Source: Molossus alvarezi (lineage: Eukaryota; Chordata; Mammalia; Chiroptera; Molossidae). From it: a stretch of 64,000 bases of DNA. The translations under genes were made by a program, and so were the position numbers. This document shows, in pieces, positions 22,735-34,615 of this stretch. The stretch is from assembly GCA_037176705.1 (NCBI GenBank), contig CM073897.1:42224488-42288487 (forward strand), read 5' to 3'. Within the stretch, counting starts at the first letter, position 1; each line of letters opens with the position of its first letter. The notes below the pieces were generated by a model, which saw nothing but the letters and a program-made list of their open reading frames with translations, made no database searches and was not told the DNA's origin.

Positions 22735-22915
22735 GATGAAAGAACACAGTCTGACTTTGAATCTATAGTCCTCTACTAGCTGTGTGACCTCAGGCAAGTT
22801 ACTTCTCCCTTCTGAGCCTCAGCTCCACCAATTGTGAAATGGCGATAATAATGCGCATCTCAAAAGATGGTTGTGAGCATGGTGCATGGTACCTAAATAG
22901 TACTCTATGAATATT
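22735..22915 (+). repeat. MIR SINE
   Basis: CTACTAGCTGTGTGACCTCA, GGCAAGTTACTTCTCCCTTC and ATGGCGATAATAATGCGCAT give a clear forward MIR. Confidence 0.85.
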
Positions 22916-22989
22916 AGTGAACTTTCCCTTCCTTATATGGAAGCGGGAGTAAAAAGGGTGGAGTTTTTAGTTATTTTCAGTCCACATCT

Positions 22990-23290
22990 TGAGAAAACAA
23001 CAGTATCTACATTCATTCATTTATTCATCCAAGAAATATGTATTGAGCACCTTTTATATGCTGGGTACTCCTCTTAGGCACTGAGAATGCAGACAAGGTC
23101 CCTCTACTCATGGACCTTATATTCTAGTGGGAAGAGACAGACAACAAATAAGTAAACACAGAAACAATATAATAAGTATGATGAAGACAATAAAGCAAGA
23201 TAATGCGATAGAGATGGGAGGGCCTATCTGTTTCAGAAAGGGTGATCAGGAAAGGTCTGAAAAGATAACATTTTAACTAAAACGTGAGTA
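22990..23290. repeat. Ancient repeat, L2-class wording
   Basis: ATTCATTTATTCATCCAAGA, ATTGAGCACCTTTTATATGC and ATGGACCTTATATTCTAGTG belong to a common ancient mammalian repeat; a second, shorter copy is near 23480-23590. Exact family not resolved by eye. Confidence 0.5.
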
Positions 23291-24279
23291 CTGAAAGGGA
23301 CCAGCCATACCAAGAGCATTCCCAGCAAGGGGCACAGTGAGTGAGAGTACCCCCAAGCCTGGTTTGAGCTTGGCATGTTTGCAGATCGGAAGCAGATGTA
23401 ATGGAAAGCAGGAAGCATGGAGGAGTAAGGTTCAAAGTGAAATTGTAAGAAGAGGTAGGAAGGAGCAGGTCTTTCAACCAACATTCATTCCCATTAGTGA
23501 GCATCTGCCAGGAACTCTTCTAAGTTCTGGGGATACATCAGTGACCACACAAAGTCCCTTCCCTCAGAGGGTTGACAGACTAGTGAAAGAAGTCTCATTG
23601 GGTCCTACAGGCCATGTTAAGCATCGACATTTTATTTTAAATATGCTACCTTGTTTGATTTTCGGTCTAAGATAGGTATTATTATCCTCATTTAATAGAG
23701 GAGAAAATAGAGGCTCCCAGAGGTTAGGTTATATAACCTGCCTGAAATGATACCGCTGTTGTGGGGGTTGAGGGTCAGCAGAACAGAACTGAGTGCCCAT
23801 CCTCTTGAGTCGTGTTGCCGGCAGCTGCAGAGCCTGGGTTCAAAGCCTAGACCTTCTGGCTCCAAGGACCTTCCCACACCAACACATTCCTTTGTTCTCC
23901 GTGGCTAGAAAGAAAGAATTTTTGCCAGTACTTGAAGTAAAACCACGACAGATGTGACTAAACCATTGTCCAGAAGTCACCCAGTCACAGGGCCAGGGTC
24001 AGGAGCAGCCACTTGGAATCCAGAGAGTGCAGAGAACTGTCCCCTTGTCCTTTGTTGGGCAGCACTGGCCTGTCTCCTAGCAGCTCTGCAGCAGGAAGAG
24101 AAATGGCTCCACAGAGGGCGCCACAGGGCACAGGTGCTCACAGTCCCGAGGATGGCAGCTCGTTCTTCCCCGCAGAGGCAGAAGCAAGTGTTCTGATGGG
24201 ATAATCACAGGTATTGATCAGGCAGCAGAGAGATCCAGTGGCGTTTCTCAAGCTCTGGAAGACACCGCAATGAATGAAT

Positions 24280-24560
24280 AAGAGACAAGAAAATTCTATA
24301 AATTGGCTGTTTTATTTGATGTTCATTTAATTAAGACATTCAGTCCTTCTAATGGAAAATGTGACGAGTGGAAATTATTGTTTTTCAGCCATCTCATATA
24401 AAATGAAAACCAGATCTTAAAGGCATGGGGCCTTTTCATTGTCTCTTCTTCAGGCTCAATTTAATTACGTATTACAGGCTACCTTCAATAATAATTACAG
24501 TTGTCTGCCTTTATGCAAAGCCTCCTCCTGTCTTGGGGACGAAAACTCTAGGGAGATTCC
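24280..24560. promoter_or_regulatory. Candidate intronic regulatory element (unproven)
   Basis: Repeat-free AT-rich block containing GTTCATTTAATTAAGACATT, CAATTTAATTACGTATTACA, AATAATAATTACAG and TTTATGCAAAG (POU octamer-like). The density of homeodomain words is higher than in nearby intron. Conservation and chromatin state unknown. Confidence 0.35.
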
Positions 24561-26527
24561 TATGGAAATTGCTGAAGTACCACTTAGTGAAAGCAGTTGT
24601 GTCCATACTTGTGCATTCAGCAAGTGTTTATTATGTGCCTACTGTGTGTCAAGTCCAGCAGGAGGTGCTGTGCAAATGTCATGGGCTCCCTTCTCCAAGA
24701 GCAGGAAAGAGGCCCTGCATGTCCAGTCATGCGTTAGTTAATTTGTGCAGCCAACATGCCCTGCCTGTCTTCTCTGTGCCAGTCTCAGTGCTGGGAAGCA
24801 GAGATGCACTGAGAGCCAACCCTCCAGGGTCCCGTGGCTGGCAGGTGGTAGACTCTAGATCCCCAGCCTGACTGCATGACTTCACAGCCCTGTCCTGACT
24901 CAAGCACTCCCAGGCCTAAGCCGGAGACAACTGGTACATCAGCCATGTCAATACCAGGGACGTTCTGTGACAGAACTGGGCCAGAGGCTCCCAAGAGAGA
25001 CCAAGGAGAGCTTTATGAGGTGGTATTTGAACAAGGCCTTGTTAGAAGTAGTAGTGAAGTGGCATCTGACCCCTAATCAATAATCTCTCTATCAGTTCTT
25101 AGTTATAAGACCCTAAACCTCCTTTTTAAGTATCCTGCATGGTATAATAAAGTCTTTTTTATCCAGTTAGGTGAGGAAAGTATATAGTTTGAGTAAGTCT
25201 CATGAATAAAGCATGTGTACGTGGATAACAGGTGTTCAAAGAACCATACCAGGTCAGCATCCATCCTGTGAAATTGTCGGACTGAAATGGATCTTCTTGT
25301 TGATTGAAAAGATGACTCGGGATCTGACAGGACTGTGCTTACTCAGGACACAGGTACCGTTAAGACGACCAGGGCTGAGCCAATCTTCGGGAGTCTTGAT
25401 ATTTGGCTCAGAAATTTGAGGTACCCAAGTAATATTTTACTGACAAAGCCTGGATACTGATATTGGCAGATGTCCTATAATGAGACCCTTCTTTAAATGG
25501 CAGTCATGTTTAAAAGGTCCTCGTCTCCAGGATGGCCACGGTCACGTGTCCCCAGTATGTTGGCAGAACACTTCTGATCATGAAAATAACCGTGTTAGTT
25601 ATAGAAACTCTTGGGAACGTAAGACATATATAAACAAGCAGTTGAAATCACCTGTCATTCCACCTCTGAGAGAGAACCCCTGTAAACACTGGGGTGCAAT
25701 GCCTTCCTCAAATGCCTCTCCCAGAGGGAAGGGGCGGGGCTCCCAGGGAGTCTCCGGTTGAGAAGGGCCTTCCTTCCTCACGGCAGCCTCAGAACCACTC
25801 CCTCCCCCAGCTCTCAGGGCCGCTCTGCCCCTGGGACACAGTCCAGGTTTCAGGCCATGTCATCACCCACCCCTCAACCAGACTGACCATTTCCTACAAG
25901 AATCGGACTCGGTACTAAGGAGGAAGCATGAGACATCAGGACAGGAAACAGGCTTCTGAAGGCTCTAACTGCCCGCAGGAGAGCCGACGGGGTCAACAGC
26001 CCCACAGCCTTGCTCCTCCAAGCCCGGCTGAGGTGTGTGGTTGAGGCCGCCCGCCTTCCTCACCATCTGGGAAAGGGCTTCCACCCCCTTCCTCACGCCT
26101 CAGCGACAGAGATTCAACTTTCCCAAAGCCCCTTGACCCTTCCCTCAAAGTCAGTATTGGGTCAAGAACTGGGGTGAGTCCTTCAAAAGACCTTTACCAA
26201 CACCTCCTCGGTGGCCGACTGTGCCAGGGACTGTCACCATTCAGTGGAAAGAATGCCGTGATCAGTGCCAGGCCCAGAGACAGAAAGAGTTGGCAGGTGG
26301 CAGAATCCACGCAGCACCCAAATCTGACCGTCGGCAGAAAGTCGCTCAGCGAAGGCCTGCCTAGTGTCATTTACAAGCCTCACCTAAAGCCACAGAAGCT
26401 GCAGGACCCAGGCATCCAGGCGGGAAGCCAGGCCCAGCTAAGGGAATCACCAAAGAGCCAGGACAAGCTGAACTTTTGGGCCTTTTATTTCAACATTATT
26501 AAAACCAGTAGTAAAACTCCAATAGTA

Positions 26528-26784
26528 AGCCCTGGTTGGTTTTCTCAGTGGTTAGAGCGTTGGCCCATGGACCAGAGAGTCCCGAGTTTGGGTCCCACTA
26601 AGGCACGAACCTCGGTTGCATTATCCCTGGCCCCAGTTGGAGTCATGTGGGTGGCGACCACTCGATGTGTCTCTCTCACATCGATGTCTCTCTCTCTCTC
26701 TCTCTTCCTCTCTCCCTCCCATTCTATCTGAAGATAAATGAAAACAAACAAAACAGGGTGAGGATTAAAAACAAACAAAAAAAA
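26528..26784 (+). repeat. Ves-class SINE, tail type 2 (degraded)
   Basis: Head GCCCTGGTTGGTTTTCTCAG, CT-rich tract, then CATTCTATCTGAAGATAAAT and GGGTGAGGATTAAAAACAAA. Only the right half of the tail hairpin remains. Target-site duplication ambiguous. Confidence 0.88.
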
Positions 26785-26904
26785 CCCAGCAGTAAAAGCA
26801 AAGCAGGGGGAAGGTCCAGAGGGAAGCCCGGCGCACCCGGGGGGACATGGGCGAGCCCATGCTGCAAGCCTGAGCAGGAGTGGAAGCCAGAAATATCGCA
26901 TCGA

Positions 26905-26999
26905 GTGCTTGTTGCGGCGGCGCATTCACCACCACTGGAACGACACAGAGAAGATTAGCATGGCCCCCGCAGAAGGATGGCACCGAAACTCGTGAAGCA
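26905..26999 (+). pseudogene. U6 snRNA pseudogene
   Basis: Starts GTGCTTGTTGCGGCGGCGCA and keeps the spliceosomal core GATTAGCATGGCCCC with ACAGAG just upstream, ending CTCGTGAAGC. U6 normally has a single GCGCAAGGATGAC stretch here; this copy reads GCAGAAGGATGGC with a base lost. There is no TATA box at about -30 or recognisable proximal element, and no T-run terminator directly after. It is a retroposed, presumably silent copy. Confidence 0.9.
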
Positions 27000-27224
27000 A
27001 AAATGTATATATATTGACATCTGGTTGAAGAACTTTTCTGCCATTCACATACAAGTGCAAAAAGGCTATTTAAACCGACCTTTTTACACTGCAGCCTCCC
27101 CTAATTACAAATAATAACTAAAATGTTAATAGCCTACCCCCTGCCATTTCCAGCCACTCCACAGCACTAGGCGAGCACGCAAATACACGGAACAGACATT
27201 CTCGTTGAAGACAGAGGAGCGGGT

Positions 27225-27475
27225 GGTAGCTTGGAAGCAGATAGATCTGAGTGTGAGTTTTGACCCCACCCACTTATCTGTGTGACCTTGAGCAGGTAAC
27301 TTCACTTTTCTGAGCTTCCATTCCTGAGCCTCCTCCAAAATGGAGATAATATATACCTTTTAGACTGGTTGTGAGGGTTAAATGAGAGAATGTATGAAAA
27401 GGGACTAGCACCATACCTGGTACATTGGGAGGTGTTCAACAATGGTAGGTATTTCTTTTATTATTATCAGGAGAG
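27225..27475 (+). repeat. MIR SINE
   Basis: ACTTATCTGTGTGACCTTGA, GCAGGTAACTTCACTTTTCT, GGTTGTGAGGGTTAAATGAG and a GTTCAACAATGGTAGG end make this one of the most complete MIRs here. Confidence 0.88.
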
Positions 27476-28068
27476 TAGGGAAACGGATTGAGATTCAGTG
27501 ATGATACGCCAGACGGACCGCACCAGAGCAAAGCTGTGAGTTGTGAGAGCTGCAGACACGTAGCTGCTCGGAGCCAGGTGTGGGATCTAGATGGGAAGAG
27601 GTTGCAATAGCCTGTCTGTCTGACCTGCTAATGTGGCAGCAGGGTCCTGGTTTGAATTCACAGTCCCCTTTTCCCAGGATCTAGAGCTTTCTGGGAAGCC
27701 TCATTTCTAGTGTTGTTTGGGTCAAATCTATATGCCAGTTGTCAGGGGTTTTGAGAGGGCGTTCAAGCACCAGGCTTGCCCCCATCAGCTCTGGGAGTCC
27801 CCCAGCTCTGAGACAGGGTTGATCATGTCTACTTTACGGGATCAGGAAAGGAAGACTCCAAGAGGTAAGTCATTGGCCTGCAGTCGGGTATCAGCAAGTG
27901 GAGCCTTATCCTGGAAACTATGTGCAAGGAGATGTAGGAGACATGGCAGTGTATCCAACCAGAAAGAAAAGCAGGACATGCAACACTGTCGCATGAGGTA
28001 GAACATGCCAAGTTCCAGCTGTAGCACCATTATGTTTCTGTTACTCAGAACCACCCCTTGGTTTTCAG

Positions 28069-28241
28069 GTATGACAGCTTTGGCCGCCTGACAAACGTGA
28101 CCTTCCCTACTGGCCAGGTGAGCAGTTTCCGAAGTGATACAGACAGCTCAGTGCATGTCCAGGTAGAGACCTCCAGCAAAGATGATGTCACCATCACCAC
28201 CAACCTGTCTGCCTCAGGTGCCTTCTATACACTGCTGCAAG
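28069..28241 (+). CDS. TENM4: TENM4 coding exon, YD shell
   Basis: A 173-bp exon with acceptor GGTTTTCAG at 28060-28068 and donor GTAAGC at 28242. It completes the split glutamate, encodes 57 residues and ends with the first base of a split aspartate. [15 protein letters not shown] is a textbook YD repeat (Y-D-x3-G-R-L-x), the unit shared with bacterial Rhs proteins. The rest ([20 protein letters not shown] and [20 protein letters not shown]) forms shell strands. Two N-glycosylation sequons, NVT and NLS, are present. Extracellular, part of the hollow barrel to which latrophilin-type receptors bind in other teneurins. Confidence 0.96.
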
Positions 28242-29069
28242 GTAAGCCAGGTGGGGGCTGGGGACTTGGAGGCAGAGGAGGGGAGACACTTTTGGAAGAG
28301 GCTGACACAAGAAACCAACTGCTACTGGAGCTGCCAAAGAACAGAAACGTTTTACGCTGGTTTCATCTCTGTATTGCCACCTAATTTGCAAAACACACTA
28401 GCCTGTAAATTCTCTCGCAGAAGCTTCAGAGTAATATTTCATTGTCTCATACCATTATCATCAGAACAAAGGGTAGAGAATCCATTAGCTCCTAATCGAG
28501 GTGACCTCACTGTTCTGCCATTCTAATGGTTCTCAGATTAAAGACTTACTCTCACACTGGTGCAGGCGAGGACAAAGGACAGAATAATTACACCTACTTA
28601 TGAAAGGGATTTGGGCATGGAGAAGTCCTTCCTGAAGCTCAGGTGAGACAGCGTGTGCCTCTGCTCGGATTCCACAGAGAAGAGACCCTTCCTCCCTGCA
28701 TCCATCACATAATCCCTGATAGGAGTTGATCTTTTAGCTTCAGCTAAATCACACTGATGAAACGCTGCTGTGAATTGTCTGCCCCAACTGTTCTCATGGG
28801 ATGTGGTGACTCAGAGTGGAGCGTGCAGCTTTGTTGGGCTTAGTAAGCAAAAAAAAAAAAAAAGAGGGGGTTATCACCAGGAAAAGGCTTGCTTGGTCTG
28901 CCCTCCACCCCCACCTGGCTTTTTGACACAAAGTATTAACAAGAACCTTGGGTTGTGTGTCAGACACCCAAATTCTAGTCCTGACTCTACCGCATCACCA
29001 TGGCCCTCGAGTTTCTGCTCTGGGAAAAGAAAGCTTGTTGGAGCCATAGCAAATGAGACGGGGCAGCAC

Positions 29070-29300
29070 AAAGAGCAGGAGTTCTGGGGTAGACAGACCG
29101 GGCCCCTGTGCCTGCTGTACCAGCTCCTGCCTGTGAACTGGATGGAGTCAGTCTTCTCTGGGCCTCAGTTACTGGGTCTGGGAAATAGGGCTGATTTATA
29201 TCTGCCTCATAGAGTTACTCAGACCATCTCTTTAGACAACGTACATAAAGTGACCAGCATGGGCCAGGCACATAGTATTGCTCAGTAAGTACTTGTCGGA
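29070..29300 (+). repeat. MIR SINE
   Basis: CCTGTGAACTGGATGGAGTC, GGGCCTCAGTTACTGGGTCT, TTACTCAGACCATCTCTTTA and GGCACATAGTATTGCTCAGT follow the forward MIR to its 3' end. Confidence 0.7.
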
Positions 29301-29425
29301 CTAATTAACTAATTAATTTAACAAGCAGTTTGATTTGATTTACCGTAAGAAAATAATTGTGTATTTTCACAACTACTTTTACTCCCAAATGTAGTCCTGT
29401 GCCTTTACAAACCTCAAAGAACATG

Positions 29426-30838
29426 CAAAAAAAAAAAAAAAAATGAAACTAGAACCACCAACTTATACCATACACAAGAATAAACTCAAAATGTATTAAA
29501 GATTTACATGTAAGTTGCAAAACCATAAAAATCCTACAAGAAAACATAGGCAGTAAAATCTCAGATATCTCTTGGAACAATATTTTTGCCAATATATCTC
29601 CTCAGGCAATGAAAACAAAGGAAAAAATAAACAAATGGGACTACATCAAACTAAAAAGCTTTTGCACAGCAAAAGAAACCATCAACAAAATGCAGAGGGA
29701 ATTCACTGAGTGGGAGAACATATCTGTCAATGTTACATCTGATATGGGGTTAATTTTTGAAATATATAATTTGAACTTATATATAATAAAGAACTTATAT
29801 ATAATATAAACAATAAAGAACTTATACTACTCAACACTAGAAGACAAACAACCCAATTAAAAAAATGGGCAAAGGACCCGAATAGACACTTCTCCAAAAG
29901 GAACACACAGATGACCAGTAGACATGAAAAAATGCTCAGCGTCACTAGTCATCAGAGAGATGTTAGATGTAAATTAAAACCACACTGAGCTATCACCTCA
30001 CACCGGTCAGAATGGCTAACATCAATAAATTAACAAACAACAAGTGGTGACGAGGATGTGGAGAAAAGAGAATCCTTGTGCACTGCTATTGGGAATGCAG
30101 ACTGCTGCAGCCACTGTGGCAAACAGTATGGTGTTTCCTCAAAAAATTAAAAATGGAACTGCCTTATGACCCAGCATTCCCACTTCTGGGAATATATCTG
30201 AAGAAACCTGAAACACTAATTCGAAAGAATATGTGCACCCCTATGTTCATTGCAGCTTTATTTACAATAGCCAAGATTTGGAAGCAGCTCTGGTACCCAT
30301 CAGTAGATGTGTGGATAAAAAGCTGTGGTGCATTTACACAATGGAATACTACTTGGCTGTAAAAAAAAAAAAAAAGGAAATCTTACCTTTTGCAACAGCA
30401 TGAATGGACCCGGAGAGTATTATGCTACGTGAAATAAGCCAGTCAGAGAAAGACAAATACCATATGATCTCACTTATATGGGAATCTAATGAACAAAGTA
30501 AACTGACCAACAAAATAGAACCCGAGGCACAGATACATGGGACAGACTGACAGCTGTCGAGGGGAGGGAGTGGCTGGATAAAAGAAGGCGAAGGGACTAA
30601 GCAAACACACACACAGAGACACGGACAGCAGTGTGGTGAAAGACAGAGGGAAAGGGAGGAGGGGCGTAGGTAGAAGTGGACAAAGTGGGGAAATGGAGAC
30701 AGAAAGCTACTTTGCTTGGGGAGATGGGCACACAATGCAGTGTGCAGTGATGTTTTGTCGAGTTGTACACTTGAAACCTGTATGGTTTTGTGAACCAAGG
30801 TCACCCCAATAAATTCAATTAAAAAATAATAATAATAA
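29426..30838 (+). repeat. 5'-truncated L1, ORF2 end plus 3' UTR
   Basis: A decayed L1 in sense orientation. A frame at 30078-30362 reads the C-terminal end of L1 reverse transcriptase protein (QPLWQTVWCFLKKLKMELPY, LLGIYLKK, MFIAALFTIAKIWKQ), with frame breaks and stops upstream. The 3' UTR follows, ending CCCCAATAAATTCAATTAAA and an AAT-rich tail. The 5' edge is near an A-run at 29427. Not mobile: nearly all of ORF2 and all of ORF1 are absent. Confidence 0.88.
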
Positions 30839-31077
30839 TAGCAGTTTTCAGTCAAAGAGAGAGAAACCAAACCCTGGAGTTCCCTCATACCAGCACCTGT
30901 AGCAGTGGTTGGGACACACCCAGGTATTTATGCTCTGACTGGGCTATTCCCCAGAAAAGGACCATTCCAAGCCAGCCAGGCTTCTCTGCCTGACGAGGGA
31001 CAGCAAGGCCACCGGTTACTCAGACATCTTGTCCTTCAGGCCCATTTTCTTCCCTGTGGTTAAGAATTATCTCCCCC

Positions 31078-31339
31078 GCCCTGGCCGGTTTGGCTCAGCG
31101 GTTAGTGCATCGGCCTGTGGTCCAGAGAGACCTGGGTTCAGTTTCCGCTGAGGACATGTTCCTCGGTTGCAGTTTGTCCCCAGCCCTGGTTGGGTCGTGC
31201 AGGTGGCAACCACTCGATGTGTCCATTTCACGTCGATGTATCTCTCTCTTCCTCTCTCCCTCCCGCTCTATCTGAACAACAACAACAAAAAAAACAAAAA
31301 AAAATGAAAAAATGTCCTTGGGTGGGGATAAAAAAAAAA
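31078..31339 (+). repeat. Ves-class SINE, tail type 2, TSD visible
   Basis: GCCCTGGCCGGTTTGGCTCA head, CT tract, CGCTCTATCTGAACAACAAC and GTCCTTGGGTGGGGATAAAA tail. Flanks AAGAATTATCTCCCC (31062) and AAGAATTATCTTCCCC (31340) are a near-identical duplication. Confidence 0.95.
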
Positions 31340-31799
31340 AGAATTATCTTCCCCACTCTATACCTCTAAGCTGGCTTTGAGCAATTTTCTCAAAAGTTAA
31401 TGCAGGCTTTCTTATATTTGAGCAACTTTTTGAAATTCAAAAGTGCCATCAAAAAGGTTTTAAAATATACCATCAATTTAACAACTACTTTTCAGGGTGG
31501 AGGATGGGGAGTGGGGCGGACACACTGCCTAAAACGTACACAAGGACTTCAGACACATTGCAACCTCAGAATCATTCAGCTGTGGAAAGGCAAAGTCCAT
31601 GTTGCAATCCAGGAGACATGGTACCTGTTTTTCCTCCTTGGTACCTCTGCCAAGCTCCCCTTTCTTTCGTACCAGGCCCAGATGCTCGGTTTTGCAGCCG
31701 CCTCAGTAGTCTTTGTAAAAAGCTCTTTCAGTTTCATCTCATGTCTGAACACTGGGAAGAAATAAGAAGCAGACACTAATGAGCAGCAGCCTTGGGAAG

Positions 31800-31990
31800 T
31801 CACAGCTCGCATTAAATGGGGGTCATTTGCGATAGGCCTCTGCAGATGCTGTTCCAGCCAAAGTCACCAGTAATGGGCGTATGTGGATTCTGCAAGAAGC
31901 AGCTTTAAAAGACAAATTGACACAGGCCTTTTCACTGTTCAGAGGAACTAAAATACAGATTGTCAGTGAATAATGCATAGCAAGTTTGAG
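31800..31990. promoter_or_regulatory. Candidate intronic regulatory element (unproven)
   Basis: Repeat-free block with GCATTAAATGGGGGTCATTT, AAAGACAAATTGACACAGGC and AGTGAATAATGCATAGCAAG. It looks like unique, possibly constrained sequence. Weak evidence. Confidence 0.25.
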
Positions 31991-32209
31991 GCAGATTTTA
32001 GAATTCTCTATATGAGAGAGAAAAAAGGAAAAAATGAAGGGAGGAGGAAGTGGGAGGGAGAGGGGCCAATTTGATGCTATTCTAGCAGGGAAGAGTCAGT
32101 GAGGGCTTCCTACAAAAACTACATCCTTATTGCCTCTCATACCCTGGACTACATCTGATTCAGTCCCGCACATGTCTGCTAAGCACATGCAATAAAAACA
32201 ATAACGATG

Positions 32210-32420
32210 ACTAACATATTGGAGCACTTACTCATATGAACTATATTTTTAGTGGTTTACATTCATGGTCCTGTTTAATCCTCACAACAACCAGATGAAG
32301 TAGGTTTTAATTACTAATATCTCCCATTTTCCAAATGAAGGCAATGAATCACTGAGAGATTAAGTAGCCTGTCCAAAGTCACACACCTAGGAGGGGTATT
32401 TGGACCCAGACAAATAACTC
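32210..32420 (-). repeat. MIR SINE
   Basis: TTTAATCCTCACAACAACCA, CCCATTTTCCAAATGAAGGC and GTCCAAAGTCACACACCTAG read as reverse MIR. Confidence 0.82.
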
Positions 32421-32714
32421 TAGAACCACTAAAGGCAATGGGAATGGACATAGGCAATAGTAGGGTGAAGGCAGGGGGTGGGCGGGAGTAGGTAGGAGGT
32501 GTCAGTGGTGGGGGAGGAATAAAGAAAAGGGAGGCTATCTTTAATACTTTCAACAATAAAGGCAAATTTTAAAATAAAATAATAAAAAATGAAGGCAGTG
32601 GGGAGCTGTTGAAGGACCATGATCATACTGGAAAAGTTTACTAACAGGTGTGTAAATGGGGTAGTGGAGACAGAGGTGACTAGACGCATGACAGTGACCA
32701 GCACAGTGCCAGGC

Positions 32715-32965
32715 ACATAAAACTAGTAATAGCTAAAGTTGATATAATCCTTACTATATGCCAAGTGCTGTTCTCCGATCTTCGTATTCATCACCTCTCT
32801 TAATCCTATGGGGTAAGGGTACAGTTCTTATCCCCCATGTACAGATGAAGAAACAGAGGCATGAGAGGTTAAGGAATTAGCCCAAGGTCTGACAGCAAGA
32901 GCGTGGGAGAGCCAGGACTTGAACTCAGGTAGCCTGACTCCAAATCCATGCTCTTAATCTCAGTG
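32715..32965 (-). repeat. MIR SINE
   Basis: TACTATATGCCAAGTGCTGT, ACAGATGAAGAAACAGAGGC and GGACTTGAACTCAGGTAGCC give a nearly full reverse MIR. Confidence 0.85.
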
Positions 32966-33431
32966 CAATAGTGCCTCACACAGTAGGCGCTAGGGTACTG
33001 GAGAATTTGGTCATTAGCAGGGCAGCGAGCCTACATCCCTCAGCTGCAAGACCACTAAGGAAGCCTATAGAGAGATTATAGCGTGTAAAGGGGAGGCACT
33101 CATTCTAACCAGAGGGAGCAGGAAGCTTCTGAGAAGAGGTGCTGTTTAAACAGAGCCTCTAAGGAAGGACTTGGGCTGCCAGTCAGTGAAGAGAGGGGCA
33201 GTGCAGACAAAGGCAACAGCTGAGAAGGGCAAAGGGGCAGGGGGGGCGGTATAAGATCCGAGGTGTTGTTCCCACTTTCAGACGAGAGTTCCATGTGCAT
33301 TTCACAGCTGAAATTTACTTCTTTTCTCCAGAAGCACCTTTTCGCTAAAGATACAAATTAAAATATTTTAACCAGATATAAAATTTCAAAATCAGATGTA
33401 TTAATTATTGTCATATATATATTGTCATATA

Positions 33432-33433
<2 letters not shown>

Positions 33434-33519
<86 letters not shown>
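33434..33519. repeat. (TG)n(TA)n microsatellite
   Basis: About 14 GT units, a mixed TATATGTGTGTA spacer and about 23 AT units. Long pure AT dinucleotide runs are hairpin-forming and highly variable. Confidence 0.96.
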
Positions 33520-33520
<1 letters not shown>

Positions 33521-33821
33521 CTGCTCCTTGACTTAGGATAGTGTTATGTCCCAATAAAGACATTGTGAGTTGAAAATATCCCAAGTCGAAAATTCATTTA
33601 ATACATCTAACCTACCAAACATCACAGCTTAGCTCAGCCTACCTGAAATGTACTCAGAACATTTACATTCGCCTAAAGTTGGGCAAAATCATCAAACATA
33701 AAGCCTATTTTATAGTAAAGTATTGAATATCTCATGTAATTTGTTATGAGTATTGCTTTCACACCATCATAATGCCGAAAAATTGTTAAATTGAACCATC
33801 ATGAGCCGGAGACCATCTGTA
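33520..33821. mobile_element. Degraded Tigger/pogo-like MITE
   Basis: The start GCTGCTCCTTGACTTAGGAT and the end ATGAGCCGGAGACCATCTGT are related inverted termini (consensus-like CTCGACTTACGATGG). The body reads TTTAATACATCTAACCTACC, TTGGGCAAAATCATC and TTTTATAGTAAAGTATTGAA, words of a common old mammalian TA-inserting DNA transposon family. Exact name not certain. Confidence 0.65.
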
Positions 33822-34060
33822 TGTATCTATATGACAATGATTTAAATATATGTTTTAAATCACATATATATTTGGCATTCTGTCAGTGATTTAGTATTGG
33901 AGTTAATTTTTCCCTTGTTATAAAGAACATTGTTATCCCAGTGTATATCAAGAGACTTAAAAATGTTCAACCCTTCGCTCTACTAATTCTACGTTAAGGA
34001 GTCTATTTTGATTAAATAATCCAAAATGAATACACTGACTTATCCAAAAAACTATTTTTT

Positions 34061-34306
34061 CTTTTTTTTTTATCCTCACTTGAGGACATTTTTCGATATT
34101 TTGTTGAGATAGAGCGGGAGGGAGAGAGAGGGAGAGAGAGAGAGAAACATCGACGTAAAAGGGACACATCGAGTGGTTGCCACCTACACGACCCAAACAG
34201 GGCCGGGGACAAACTGCAACCGAGGTTCATGCCCTTAGCGGGAACCCAACTGATTCTCTCTGGACCACAGGCCGAAGCTCTAACCGCTGAGCCAAACCGG
34301 CCAGGG
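34061..34306 (-). repeat. Ves-class SINE, tail type 2, perfect TSD, in an old L1
   Basis: Minus-strand: CTGGCCGGTTTGGCTCAGCG head, tail seen as TTTATCCTCACTTGAGGACA (hairpin TCCTC/GAGGA). The 16-17 bases CCAAAAAACTATTTTTT flank both sides exactly (34044-34060 and 34307-34323). It landed at the T-rich end of an older L1. Confidence 0.96.
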
Positions 34307-34321
34307 CCAAAAAACTATTTT

Positions 34322-34615
34322 TTAATTGAGGTAAAATTCACATACTATAAATTTTACCCTTTGAAAAGTGTACGGTTTAGTCGTTTTTAGTATATAAATG
34401 AAGTTATGCAACCACTATCTAATTCTAGAAAAGTTTTATCACTCCCCCCCAAAAAAAACCCTTACCCATTAGCAGTCACCCCCCATTCTCCCTTCCCCTC
34501 AACAATCTACTTTCTGTCTCTCTGTATTGGCCTGTTCTGAAATTTCACATAAATGGACTCACACGATATGCCTTTTGTGTCTGACTTCTTTCACTTAGCA
34601 TAATGTTTAAAATAT
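34322..34615 (-). repeat. Old L1 3' end (L1M-type)
   Basis: AATTGAGGTAAAATTCACAT, TTTAGTATATAAATGAAGTT and ATAAATGGACTCACACGATA are the reverse complement of the 3' UTR of an old mammalian L1. A similar short piece lies near 20360-20405. Confidence 0.72.

Larger units (their letters stand above)
14990..28068 (+). other. TENM4: TENM4 intron (13 kb)
   Basis: The largest intron in the window, GT-AG (GTAAGT ... GGTTTTCAG), splitting a glutamate codon after two bases. It contains MIR copies, a TTA-rich microsatellite (17350), an L1/HAL1-type ORF1 remnant (about 18750-20120), an AC/AT microsatellite (20555), Ves SINEs at 20854 and 26528, an L2-like fragment (about 22990-23290) and a U6 pseudogene (26905). 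Two AT-rich unique blocks (about 16400-16640 and 24280-24560) could be regulatory. Unique stretches such as 21900-22560 and 25080-26500 hold nothing I can identify. Confidence 0.85.

Noticed and set aside
30349..30888. 179-codon antisense frame
   Set aside because: It is the reverse complement of an L1 3' UTR and not a gene.
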